Shown: positions 55,863 through 64,000 of the stretch, piece by piece
How the letters are laid out: every line of letters begins with the position of its first letter
Position numbering within the stretch: the stretch's first letter is position 1
Assembly (NCBI RefSeq): GCF_002836745.1
Contig: NZ_PJAR01000044.1
Span: 558,001 to 622,000, forward strand
Direction of reading: 5' to 3'
DNA from: Glaciecola sp. 33A
GTDB taxonomy: Bacteria; Pseudomonadota; Gammaproteobacteria; Enterobacterales; Alteromonadaceae
DNA length: 64,000 bases
Notes under the pieces: model-generated
The model's input: only the letters and a program-made list of their open reading frames with translations
What the model was told of the DNA's origin: nothing
The model's database searches: none
Position numbers and translations under genes: made by a program

Positions 55863-56867
55863 GTGTATTCTTTTGTTCAAAAATTTTTATTAAATCGTGA
55901 TCCTGAATGGAGCCACGACGCAACTATCGCATTTCTTAAGCGCTCTCAACGTAATTTTATGTCGGGTTTTTATGCACAAAAGCTGCCTGATAAACCGGTG
56001 AATTGCTTAGGTATGACGTTCAAGAACCCGATTGGCTTAGCTGCAGGGTTAGATAAAAACGGGGAGTGCATAGATGCTTTCGCCGCGATGGGTTTTGGTT
56101 TCATCGAAGTTGGCACTGTAACCCCAAAACCACAGTCGGGTAACGACAAGCCTCGCTTATTCAGGCTTGCAGAATACAACTCAATTATCAATCGAATGGG
56201 ATTTAATAATAAAGGTGTTGATTATTTGGTTGAGCAGGTGAAAAAAATGAAGTACACCGGCATCTTAGGCATAAATATTGGTAAAAACAAAACTACCCCA
56301 GACGAAAATGCTTTAGACGATTATTTATATTGTTTGAATAAAGTATATGCTTTTGCTTCATATATCACAGTCAATATTTCTTCTCCAAACACCCCTGGTT
56401 TGCGTAATCTACAATATGGAGATGCACTCGACAGTTTGTTATCAGGCTTGAAACACAGACAATTAGGGCTTCAAATCGAACATAAAAAGTATGTGCCAAT
56501 ATTGATAAAAATTGCACCGGACTTAAGTGATGATGAAGTTAAATCAATTGCCGCATCATTAATAAACTCAAAAATGGATGGCGTTATTGCTACCAATACA
56601 ACGATCGACCGTGAGCAGGTTGCAGGCCACGCGCATGCTAACGAAGCGGGCGGTTTGAGTGGCGAAGTACTGACTGAAAAAAGTCTTGCTATGACAAAAA
56701 TATTAGCCAAAGCGCTCGATGGTAAAATGCCAATTATCGGAGTGGGGGGCATTAGCAGTCCACATGATGTGCAATTACGAATTCAAGCTGGGGCTACGTT
56801 AGTTCAAGTTTATTCATCTTTCATTTACCAAGGTCCACCACTTATTAAGGAGCTTGTTAATGCATAA
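55863..56867 (+). CDS. pyrD: Dihydroorotate dehydrogenase (quinone), class 2
   Basis: Oxidises dihydroorotate to orotate in pyrimidine synthesis, passing electrons from FMN to membrane quinone. The 334-residue chain has the class-2 N-terminal membrane-associating helix pair ([24 protein letters not shown]). Then come the FMN site [30 protein letters not shown], the substrate loop NRMGFNN, and [16 protein letters not shown] with the catalytic Ser in NISSPN. C-terminal marks are GVGGISS and [11 protein letters not shown]. The start is GTG 55863 with GGGGAAA upstream. Its end overlaps the rlmKL start by eight bases. Confidence 0.94.
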   Translation: MYSFVQKFLLNRDPEWSHDATIAFLKRSQRNFMSGFYAQKLPDKPVNCLGMTFKNPIGLAAGLDKNGECIDAFAAMGFGFIEVGTVTPKPQSGNDKPRLFRLAEYNSIINRMGFNNKGVDYLVEQVKKMKYTGILGINIGKNKTTPDENALDDYLYCLNKVYAFASYITVNISSPNTPGLRNLQYGDALDSLLSGLKHRQLGLQIEHKKYVPILIKIAPDLSDDEVKSIAASLINSKMDGVIATNTTIDREQVAGHAHANEAGGLSGEVLTEKSLAMTKILAKALDGKMPIIGVGGISSPHDVQLRIQAGATLVQVYSSFIYQGPPLIKELVNA

Positions 56868-59058
56868 GCTAATTGTAACGACGTCTAAAGGATTAGATGA
56901 ACTACTAAAAACAGAAATTGAGCAAATACTTAGCCAGTTTAATCAGGCCCCAGCCAGCGCTGATGACTATGAACTACCTACTTTGCAACTGCAACCCGGT
57001 CAGGTATCTTTTACAGGAACCTTGAAAGATGCGTATCAATTATGCCTGCATTCAAGATTGGCAAACAGAGTCTTGCTGGTTGTCGCCGAAGGCAAAGTAA
57101 ACAGCGCTGAAGAATTATATGACGTTGCTAAAGAAGCTGATTGGCCGTCACAATTTGATACTTACGTTCCCTTCATGATCCAGTTTAACGGCACTAACAA
57201 TGCAATTAATAACAGTCAGTTTGGTGCACTCAAAGTAAAAGATGCCATTGTTGATCAATTCCAAGAAGCGGGCCATGAACGTCCATCAGTAGATAAACTC
57301 AAGCCGGGTATAGTGATCCAAGCTAGATTGCGACGCGACAATCTGCATCTGTGTATCGATCTCTCCGGTGGTAGTTTACATAAAAGAGGTTACCGCACTG
57401 GTGCGGGTGAAGCACCGTTGAAGGAACATGTCGCTGCAGGTATTTTAATGCGTAGTGGCTGGGCCCAAAATAAAGACAGCGTGCTATTGGACCCAATGTG
57501 TGGTTCGGGAACTATTCCGATTGAAGCTGCAATGATGGCTGCCAACATACCACCAAATTTAGCCAAGGAAACATGGGGCTTTGAACATTGGAATGGGCAT
57601 GAGCCAAGCACATTTGGTGACGTTGTAGAACAAGCCAAAAAGCATATAACAGTGCCTGGTGCGGCTATTTATGCTTATGATTTAAGTACTACCCTAGTTG
57701 AATTGGCAGAGCAAAATGCGGTGAGGGCCGGCGTTGCAGATTATATTGCATTTAAACAGTGTGATGTGTTGGACGCCGTTGTTGTTGATGCAACTGATAG
57801 TAAGGAGGCTACAGGTACCGCTGCTTGTGAAACAATGAGCAGTCAGGCTGAGAATAAAGGCTATATCGTTTCTAATCCACCTTATGGTGAGCGACTCGGT
57901 GAATACACCTCACTACTGCCATTATTTGATAAGCTTGGTCATCATCTAAAAAAACACTTCGCTTTTTGGCATGTGTCCTTATTAAGTTCCAATCAAGACC
58001 TACTTAAAGCATTAAAGCTCAGATATACCAAAAGCTATAAACTAATGAATGGTAAACTTGAGTGCGTGCTTGTAAATTACCATATTAGTGCCCAAAACCT
58101 TGAAATATTCGATAGTCAAACAGATGAAAATCATGAGTTTGCTAACCGCTTGCGAAAGAATTTAAAAAGGCTGAAACCTTGGATAAAACGCGGTAACACG
58201 AACGCTTATCGTATTTATGACGCCGACTTACCTCACTACAACATTGCTATAGATATATACAATGATTGGGTAGTGGTTCAAGAGTATGCCGCTCCTAAAG
58301 ATGTGCCAGAGGAAAAAGCAAAACAACGTCTGCAGGAAGCGCTTATTCATATTCCCAAGGTATTAGGCATTCCATCAAGCAAAATGTCGGTCAAAGTTAG
58401 ACGTCAAAACAAAGGTAAAGAACAATATGAAAAAGTGGCTCAAAAAGGACAGCGAGTCATTGTTCAAGAACACGATGCCCAGTTTTATATTAATCCAACA
58501 GATTACTTAGATGTGGGTCTGTTTCTAGATCATCGTGATACCAGGTTGATGTTCAAACAACGATGTGCAAATAAAGATGTTCTTAACTTATTCGGTTATA
58601 CTGGCAGCGTGTCAGTGCATGCGGCGCAAGCAAAAGCGAAAAGTGTCACAACCGTTGATATGTCAAATACCTATTTAGATTGGGCAAGAGACAACTTCGC
58701 ATTAAATAAATTGAACGGTTCATTCCAGTTTGTACAAGAAGATTGTTTAAAATGGTTAACTAGACAGCATGCCAAATATGATTTGATGTTTATTGACCCA
58801 CCGTCGTTTTCAAACTCTAAACGAATGGACGATACATGGGATGTACAACGGGACCATGTTAGCTTGTTAAGTGATGCTAAAAATTGCCTAAAAACAGATG
58901 GAGAAATCTTTTTTAGTACTAATTTACGTCAATTTAAATTAGATCAGGCAGCTGTTGAGGACCTCGGGTTTACAATAGAAGATATTAGCCAAAGGTCGAT
59001 ACCAGAAGATTTTAAACGTAATCAAAAAATTCATAAGTGTTGGATACTGACCTTGTGA
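56860..59058 (+). CDS. rlmL: Bifunctional 23S rRNA methyltransferase RlmK/RlmL
   Basis: Two fused SAM enzymes: the N-terminal part makes m2G2445 and the C-terminal part m7G2069 in 23S rRNA. About 732 residues. A THUMP domain covers about 40-160. The RlmL catalytic region has [19 protein letters not shown] and the N2-guanine motif [11 protein letters not shown]. The RlmK region has [29 protein letters not shown] and [14 protein letters not shown]. The ATG 56860 follows AAGGAG by seven bases and overlaps the end of pyrD; a TTG at 56854 in frame is unlikely. The E. coli zapC gene that lies in this locus is absent. Its TGA overlaps the GTG of the next gene. Confidence 0.95.
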   Translation: MHKLIVTTSKGLDELLKTEIEQILSQFNQAPASADDYELPTLQLQPGQVSFTGTLKDAYQLCLHSRLANRVLLVVAEGKVNSAEELYDVAKEADWPSQFDTYVPFMIQFNGTNNAINNSQFGALKVKDAIVDQFQEAGHERPSVDKLKPGIVIQARLRRDNLHLCIDLSGGSLHKRGYRTGAGEAPLKEHVAAGILMRSGWAQNKDSVLLDPMCGSGTIPIEAAMMAANIPPNLAKETWGFEHWNGHEPSTFGDVVEQAKKHITVPGAAIYAYDLSTTLVELAEQNAVRAGVADYIAFKQCDVLDAVVVDATDSKEATGTAACETMSSQAENKGYIVSNPPYGERLGEYTSLLPLFDKLGHHLKKHFAFWHVSLLSSNQDLLKALKLRYTKSYKLMNGKLECVLVNYHISAQNLEIFDSQTDENHEFANRLRKNLKRLKPWIKRGNTNAYRIYDADLPHYNIAIDIYNDWVVVQEYAAPKDVPEEKAKQRLQEALIHIPKVLGIPSSKMSVKVRRQNKGKEQYEKVAQKGQRVIVQEHDAQFYINPTDYLDVGLFLDHRDTRLMFKQRCANKDVLNLFGYTGSVSVHAAQAKAKSVTTVDMSNTYLDWARDNFALNKLNGSFQFVQEDCLKWLTRQHAKYDLMFIDPPSFSNSKRMDDTWDVQRDHVSLLSDAKNCLKTDGEIFFSTNLRQFKLDQAAVEDLGFTIEDISQRSIPEDFKRNQKIHKCWILTL

Positions 59059-59345
59059 AATTAGTTTTATATACCGGACCAAATTGTTCTTTGTGTGATT
59101 TAGCGTTCGATATTGTCGAGCAATTTAATGCGCTACAGACAAAGGCAACGAGTGAGTCTACTTTCCAACTTAGTCCATCACGTAGTCAATTTGAACACGT
59201 TGAACTTGAAACAATCAATATTAGAGATTCTGCGGATTTGTATCATTTATACGCCGTTAGAATTCCTGTATTGAAGAAAACAGATGATGAATCTGAACTA
59301 GGTTGGCCATTTATACTTGAAGATTTAATTGAGTTTTTACAATGA
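59055..59345 (+). CDS. Glutaredoxin-like protein (DUF836 type)
   Basis: A 97-residue thioredoxin-fold protein with the redox motif CSLC in LVLYTGPNCSLCDLAFDIVEQF. The cis-Pro region is IPVLKK, followed by WPFILEDLIEFLQ. This matches the DUF836/YbbN-like glutaredoxin group often found before uup or rlmL. It probably has dithiol reductase-type chemistry; the client is unknown. GTG 59055 overlapping the rlmKL stop (GTGA) is preferred over GTG 59037, which would add six residues inside the upstream gene. Its own stop overlaps the uup ATG (ATGA). Confidence 0.85.
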   Translation: MKLVLYTGPNCSLCDLAFDIVEQFNALQTKATSESTFQLSPSRSQFEHVELETINIRDSADLYHLYAVRIPVLKKTDDESELGWPFILEDLIEFLQ

Positions 59346-61273
59346 ATTTAATGCAACTAAAAAATGCCTCTATTTTATTTGGGCAACCACCATTATTAGA
59401 CAAGGTCGCTTTAAATATACAAAGCGGCGAGCGAGTCTGTGTGGTTGGTCGCAACGGTAGTGGAAAATCTACCCTTCTAAAAGTGATCGCAGGTGAAACG
59501 AAATTAGACGAAGGGCAAATGATATTGCCAACAGGGACGGTAGTATCAAGACTACCGCAGGATCCACCGCAAGATATTAGTGGTGATATATTTGATTATG
59601 TTGCCGAAGGTTTGGAGGATGTCGCGCAAATACTGAAAGACTATCACCATATAATCAATATTATTGGTGCTGATCCGAGCGAAAAAAACCTAAATCGAAT
59701 GCAAGAATTACAAGAGCAGTTAGATTCGAGAAATGCATGGCAGTTTGAACAGCGCATAAGTAATGTACTGACGCAACTTCAGCTAGAACCAGATCAGATT
59801 TTATCTGAACTATCAGGTGGTTGGAGAAGAAAGGCGGCATTAGCAAGAGCACTAGTGAGTGAACCGGATCTGTTATTACTGGATGAGCCAACTAACCACC
59901 TTGATATAGATATGGTGCAGTGGTTAGAAAAAGCGCTACTTAATTATAACGGCGCAATCATATTTATTAGCCATGACAGGGCGTTTATACGTAAGTTAGC
60001 CACGCGTATAGTAGATATAGATCGCGGTCAAGTAGTCAGTTACCCTGGGAATTACGAAACTTATTTAGAGCAAAAAGCGCACGATTTAGAAGTTGAGCAG
60101 ACCAGCAACCGCGAGTTTGACAAAAAACTGGCGAAAGAAGAGGTTTGGATAAGACAAGGTATTAAAGCCAGACGAACCAGAAATGAAGGTCGAGTTAGAG
60201 CGCTCAAAGCACTCAGAGATGAATACAGTTCACGTCGAAACGTCACTGGAAATGCGGTTATAAACCGAAATGCAGGCGGAAAATCAGGTAAGCGTATTTT
60301 TGAAACTGACGGTTTATTCTTTAATTTTGAAGACAACCTATTGGTCGAAAATCTAAATCTACTAATTACTCGCGGTGAAAAAATTGCATTAATTGGCGGC
60401 AACGGTTGTGGTAAGAGTACCCTCATTAAGCTGTTACTGGGTGAGTTGGAAGCAAGTCAGGGTGACATATTCAGAGGAACCAATATAGAGGTTGCTTACT
60501 TTGATCAACATCGTACTGCGCTAGACCTTGATAAGTCGGTGATTGATGTCATTGCAGACGGTAAAAGAGAAGTTACGATCAACGGTAATACACGCCATGT
60601 TATGGGGTATTTACAAGATTATTTGTTTTCGCCTGAGCATGTAAATGCGCCCGTATCTACTTTATCGGGTGGTGAAAGAAATAGACTAGTGTTGGCAAAA
60701 CTCATGTTAAAACCCAGCAACTTGCTGGTACTCGATGAACCAACTAACGATCTGGATGTCGAAACTCTCGAATTACTGGAATCCCTATTAGTAGATTATG
60801 AGGGAACCGTATTATTGGTAAGCCATGATAGAGAATTTGTTGATAATGTAGTGACTTCAAGCTTAGTTTTTGAAGGTAACGGGATCATTAAGCAATTCGT
60901 TGGTGGCTATAGCGATATGCGAAATTGGTATGATGAAAAAGCACTCTCAGCAAGAAAAATGAACGAAGGCGTTGCAATGCGGACTAAAAACAACGTAGAG
61001 CGAGAAAAGCCGGTGACTAGTGCTTCTACTGGAAGCCACAAAAAGCTATCATACAAAGATAATAAAGAACTCGAAGATTTACCTAAAAAAATTGAGAAAA
61101 TGGAAGAAGAACAAAAAGGATTACAACTGCAAGTTAGTACGTCTGATTTTTATCAGAAAGCGGCAGATGTAACACAACCGGTTCTCGACAAGTTAACAAC
61201 CATTGAGCAATTATTATCAGTCGCTTATAAGCGCTGGGATGAATTAGAAAGTTTACAAAATAACGAGCAGTAA
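59342..61273 (+). CDS. uup: ABC-F family ATPase Uup
   Basis: Cytoplasmic ABC-F protein of 643 residues, without membrane domain, thought to act on ribosomes or DNA structures. There are two ATPase cassettes. Cassette one has Walker A GRNGSGKST (36-44), signature LSGGWRRKAALARAL and Walker B LLLLDEPTNHLD. Cassette two has GGNGCGKST, LSGGERNRLVLAKLM and LLVLDEPTNDLD. A charged linker lies between them, and a C-terminal coiled coil (KELEDLPKKIEKMEEEQKGLQLQV) is typical of Uup and binds DNA in E. coli. The ATG overlaps the upstream stop. In E. coli the same gene also follows rlmKL. Confidence 0.93.
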   Translation: MNLMQLKNASILFGQPPLLDKVALNIQSGERVCVVGRNGSGKSTLLKVIAGETKLDEGQMILPTGTVVSRLPQDPPQDISGDIFDYVAEGLEDVAQILKDYHHIINIIGADPSEKNLNRMQELQEQLDSRNAWQFEQRISNVLTQLQLEPDQILSELSGGWRRKAALARALVSEPDLLLLDEPTNHLDIDMVQWLEKALLNYNGAIIFISHDRAFIRKLATRIVDIDRGQVVSYPGNYETYLEQKAHDLEVEQTSNREFDKKLAKEEVWIRQGIKARRTRNEGRVRALKALRDEYSSRRNVTGNAVINRNAGGKSGKRIFETDGLFFNFEDNLLVENLNLLITRGEKIALIGGNGCGKSTLIKLLLGELEASQGDIFRGTNIEVAYFDQHRTALDLDKSVIDVIADGKREVTINGNTRHVMGYLQDYLFSPEHVNAPVSTLSGGERNRLVLAKLMLKPSNLLVLDEPTNDLDVETLELLESLLVDYEGTVLLVSHDREFVDNVVTSSLVFEGNGIIKQFVGGYSDMRNWYDEKALSARKMNEGVAMRTKNNVEREKPVTSASTGSHKKLSYKDNKELEDLPKKIEKMEEEQKGLQLQVSTSDFYQKAADVTQPVLDKLTTIEQLLSVAYKRWDELESLQNNEQ

Positions 61274-61284
61274 CAGGATAATTA

Positions 61285-62973
61285 ATGAAATTTACTCGAC
61301 TGGCGTCAGCAGTGTTACTTTACACCGCATCGCTCCCAATTTTAGCAGCATCATATACAGCCACTGAATTGCCAACAGATACGCTAGGTCAAAATCAATA
61401 TGCGGTTTCTATTGATAATACAGGCGTTATGTTAACCGCGATTGAGAATATTTATAATGCGCCAGTAGACTTGTCTACGATCGACTTTGAAAACGCGTTT
61501 ATTATTGCCGGTTTGACTGACATTGAGGCTGCTAGAAACGGTCAATTTAATCTTGCTGACTATACTTTTTTAATTGCCAGGGCTATTGCAGGCTCAAGCA
61601 ATTTTAGTTTTTTCACACAGCAACTTGGTCGTATGCAAGCTTATAAAACCGACGGCTCCGACGCTAATTTCGATTATATCAATGCCTTCGATACCGAATC
61701 AGAAGCCTTGGGTGGATTTTCGCGTGCGATGGAAACCACGCCAAGAGATTCAACTGCTGGAACACATATCGTCGGTAACACTGTGGGACCATTCAGAACA
61801 ATTGATTACGTGAACCTAAATGGCGAAAATGTAAAATATATAATAAGTGATTTTGATCAACGTGCTTTTGCGCAAGTTGGCGAAAATGTAACGCCATTAT
61901 TGCCAATCGATACAACCTTGGGTGGCACAAGTCAGGTTAATCGAATTAATGCTAATTATGTTGCTGCCGGCAGTGGTTCAATTGAAGCGACCGGTGCATT
62001 AACGACTGGCTTAGCCAATTGTGATGATGATGAAATTCGTGGTGATCAGCCAATCGAAGCATGCCTTCGCAGTATCATTACAGTAACGAGTAATGGCGCC
62101 TTAACAAGACGCTCTGATTTATGGCTACAACGTGCGCATTTATGGTCAATGGATGTCGAAGGAACGGTCACTGATACACGCACTTTCGGGACTTTAGTTA
62201 CTGATGAGGAACCTGCTTTACAAGGTTCAAGCCAAGCGTTAGATGTCAACATTAACGGCGTTGGTGTTGGTGTTGCTAGTGTAAAATTTGCTGATGGAAC
62301 CTTACAATCAACCGCTGCTGCTATGTTTTTGGCAAGCGGCGAAGTGGTGCAAATCATAGATGATGAAGCCCTGTTGCCAAATAGCGCTATTTCAATAAAT
62401 GATATTGGCTATGTCGTTGGACTTAGAAGACAAAGAATTAACAACATTCCACGAAATAAAATGTTTATCTATAATAGAAATGACAGCAGCGTGACGTTCC
62501 CTGACGATTTCTTTGATACTTCAAGCACCGTTCCACGGTCAATTAATAATAACAATCTAGTGGTTGGTTCTGCAGACGTTGAGGCGACCAACGTCACCAA
62601 CAGAAAAACTGCTGCATTTATTTATGACATTGAAGCTGATACTTTTACTAACTTGAACACACTAGTTAGCTGCGACAGTCCGTTTGATTTTATTGAAGCA
62701 ATAGATATTAATGATAGCAACCAGATTATAGTCTCAGCGTTGACCAAAAAAGCCGCCAGAAATGCCCGTGGTGAGCTTATAAAAGATGATGCTGGAGAGG
62801 ACGTGCTGGTAGATACTATCGTTACAGTAAAGCTGAATCCGACAGGTCAGGCACCAACGGTTTGCTCTAACGACGACTTAGGTATTCCAGATAGACAAGG
62901 AGCGAGTACGGGCATATTTATGTTTACGCTACTGAGCTTTGCAGCATTCTTTAGAAGACGCGTAAAAAAATAA
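61285..62973 (+). CDS. DUF3466 family exported protein with a CTERM-like tail
   Basis: A 562-residue exported protein with a signal peptide (RLASAVLLYTASLPILAAS). The middle has repeating segments with Asn-rich turns (INGVGVGVASVKFADGTL, INDIGYVVGLR, INNNNLVVGSADV, INDSNQIIVSAL) typical of DUF3466/HAF-like beta repeats, predicted to form a propeller. It ends in RQGASTGIFMFTLLSFAAFFRRRVKK. This small-residue/hydrophobic/Arg-rich tail resembles a rhombosortase-sorted C-terminus, but Gly-Ala replaces Gly-Gly, so it is a weaker match than the subtilase tail. SD AGGAT precedes the ATG; uup ends 11 bp upstream. A terminator follows at 62993. Confidence 0.85.
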   Translation: MKFTRLASAVLLYTASLPILAASYTATELPTDTLGQNQYAVSIDNTGVMLTAIENIYNAPVDLSTIDFENAFIIAGLTDIEAARNGQFNLADYTFLIARAIAGSSNFSFFTQQLGRMQAYKTDGSDANFDYINAFDTESEALGGFSRAMETTPRDSTAGTHIVGNTVGPFRTIDYVNLNGENVKYIISDFDQRAFAQVGENVTPLLPIDTTLGGTSQVNRINANYVAAGSGSIEATGALTTGLANCDDDEIRGDQPIEACLRSIITVTSNGALTRRSDLWLQRAHLWSMDVEGTVTDTRTFGTLVTDEEPALQGSSQALDVNINGVGVGVASVKFADGTLQSTAAAMFLASGEVVQIIDDEALLPNSAISINDIGYVVGLRRQRINNIPRNKMFIYNRNDSSVTFPDDFFDTSSTVPRSINNNNLVVGSADVEATNVTNRKTAAFIYDIEADTFTNLNTLVSCDSPFDFIEAIDINDSNQIIVSALTKKAARNARGELIKDDAGEDVLVDTIVTVKLNPTGQAPTVCSNDDLGIPDRQGASTGIFMFTLLSFAAFFRRRVKK

Positions 62974-62992
62974 AACCGAGTTAGTTGTTATG

Positions 62993-63016
62993 AAAGCCCC
63001 ATTGTTCGGGGCTTTT
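62993..63016 (+). terminator. Rho-independent terminator after DUF3466
   Basis: AAAGCCCC (62993-63000) pairs with GGGGCTTT (63008-63015) around a 7-nt loop, with a T-rich tail. Confidence 0.8.
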
Positions 63017-63255
63017 GTTGTTTTAATAACCGTTGGATCTAAAAAACCAGTTTAATAGACAAAATTGACCCAATTAAACATTTCAATACTTTTCAGTATG
63101 TTATTCAAAAAAGTGTAAAACTGTCAAAATTTAGACATTGAACTTTTCTCACCAAAAAGCTATTGATAGAAGCGTAACAAAGGAAAGAAACTGACTAAAA
63201 ATAACTCGATTTCATTTCCTGTTGTTGCCTTTTTTTAGCCAAGAGAGGTTTAACT

Positions 63256-63432
63256 ATGAAAACACAAAAAAGAGATAAGTTAACACGTGCACATGCAAAA
63301 GGTTATCAAGCGGGTATAACACATCGTTCAAAAGAATTATGTCCATTTCAAGCTATCCAAGCTCGGTCGGAATGGTTAGGGGGGTGGAGAGAAGCTCTCA
63401 CCGACAGACAATCCGGCTTAGTAGGCCGCTAA
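63256..63432 (+). CDS. rmf: Ribosome modulation factor
   Basis: A 58-residue protein that dimerises 70S ribosomes into 100S particles in stationary phase. Direct translation gives MKTQKRDKLTRAHAKGYQAG, then SKELCPFQAIQARSEWLGGW and REALTDRQ. It aligns with E. coli RMF across KRDxLxRAHxxGYQAG and CPxQ, then SxWLGGWREAxxDR. The ATG follows AGAGAGG at a good distance, and a terminator lies at 63457-63483. As in E. coli it lies next to fabA, here convergent with it. Confidence 0.95.
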   Translation: MKTQKRDKLTRAHAKGYQAGITHRSKELCPFQAIQARSEWLGGWREALTDRQSGLVGR

Positions 63433-63456
63433 CACATACAATAAATTAAGTGCAAG

Positions 63457-63483
63457 AAGCCCAACTGATGTTGGGCTTTTGTC
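63457..63483 (+). terminator. Rho-independent terminator of rmf
   Basis: AAGCCCAAC (63457-63465), loop TGAT, GTTGGGCTT (63470-63478), then T-rich sequence. Confidence 0.85.
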
Positions 63484-63566
63484 ATTTTAGCGTTGCAGAA
63501 GTGTCGCTTACATAAATAACTACAGTGCTATTAAAACAAAAAATCACATGAAATCGACAACTTACC

Positions 63567-64000
63567 TTAAAACGCGCTGGTATCTTGAAATAAACCTACT
63601 TTTAATCCTTTAGCCACATAAATGACCTTACCATCCACTGATACAGTGCCGTCAGCCAAGCCCATGAACAAACGACGCTTAACGACTCGCTTAAGGTTTA
63701 TTTCATAAGTGACTTTTTTTGCTGTTGGCAGGATTTGTCCAGTAAATTTCACTTCACCAACACCCAGTGCACGACCTTTTCCTGGGCCACCTGACCAACC
63801 AAGAAAAAACCCGACTAATTGCCACATTGCATCCAGTCCTAAACAACCAGGCATTACTGGGTCACCAGGAAAGTGGCAATCAAAGAACCAAAGATCGGGG
63901 GTAATATCTAGTTCTGCAATGATATGTCCTTTATCAAACTCACCACCGTCCTCTGTTATTTTTACAATTCTATCCATCATTAACATGTTTGGCGCAGGAA
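63567..64000 (-). CDS. fabA: 3-hydroxydecanoyl-ACP dehydratase/isomerase, partial (5' end outside window)
   Basis: Enzyme that dehydrates 3-hydroxydecanoyl-ACP and isomerises the product, starting unsaturated fatty-acid synthesis. The frame enters from the right edge with PAPN then [14 protein letters not shown], matching the E. coli segment before residue 38, so about 30 N-terminal residues are missing. Catalytic His lies in [15 protein letters not shown] and Asp in [12 protein letters not shown]. The C-terminus [14 protein letters not shown] matches E. coli FabA exactly in its last residues. The methionine at 63986 is internal, not the start. Confidence 0.96.
   Translation of the reverse strand, partial: PAPNMLMMDRIVKITEDGGEFDKGHIIAELDITPDLWFFDCHFPGDPVMPGCLGLDAMWQLVGFFLGWSGGPGKGRALGVGEVKFTGQILPTAKKVTYEINLKRVVKRRLFMGLADGTVSVDGKVIYVAKGLKVGLFQDTSAF

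Overview
The window is chromosomal DNA of a marine-type gammaproteobacterium, most likely an Alteromonadales member of the Glaciecola/Paraglaciecola/Alteromonas kind. The case rests on moderate AT-richness, on the right-hand gene order pyrD - rlmKL - uup - rmf - fabA (shared in outline with E. coli), on the large 1612-residue NAD-glutamate dehydrogenase, on the DUF2835 protein next to pepN, and on a rhombosortase with its GlyGly-CTERM protease. I see no rRNA, tRNA, insertion sequence, prophage or CRISPR array. The content is mostly core genome with a few accessory envelope and secretion genes.

Left part (1-10.4 kb): a glutathione peroxidase cut by the window edge; a lipoprotein S9 dipeptidyl peptidase; a membrane diguanylate cyclase that looks shortened at its N-terminus; an unrecognised 301-residue protein; a 1304-residue lipoprotein made of twelve bacterial Ig-like domains, six of them arranged as three copies of a 507-bp unit; and a rhombosortase. 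Next (10.4-19.2 kb) come an enoyl-CoA hydratase, gamma-glutamyltransferase, a small lipoprotein, cysK, a MoxR ATPase/VWA pair, rluF and a MATE exporter. At 19.3-23.4 kb lies a very large secreted subtilase whose C-terminal tail is a GlyGly-CTERM signal, the expected substrate of the rhombosortase 9 kb away.

Centre (23.9-43.7 kb): the branched-chain 2-oxoacid dehydrogenase genes (E1 alpha, E1 beta, E2; no E3 here) ending in a clear terminator; rlmJ overlapping an atypical protein-kinase gene; tesB; a gamma-class carbonic anhydrase homologue; a 676-bp gene-free region with a probable minus-strand small RNA and a cluster of DnaA-box-like sites; a fused SpmA/SpmB-type membrane protein; the tightly packed msrC - acidic small protein - proQ - prc group; then an NSS sodium symporter, an NhaC antiporter, pepN and a DUF2835 gene.

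Right part (43.8-64 kb): a four-gene envelope cluster (DUF1302 outer-membrane protein, DUF1329 periplasmic protein, Ycf48-like beta-propeller, MMPL/RND transporter) that I read as a trans-envelope transport system of unknown substrate; the large NAD-glutamate dehydrogenase; and the overlapping pyrD/rlmKL/glutaredoxin-like/uup run followed by a DUF3466 protein, rmf and the edge-truncated fabA. Several starts are moved from the longest open frame to a start with a better ribosome-binding site (cysK, moxR-like, the subtilase, rlmJ, DUF1329, rlmKL, the glutaredoxin-like gene). All functional statements come from reading the sequence and remembered family features; no database search was run.
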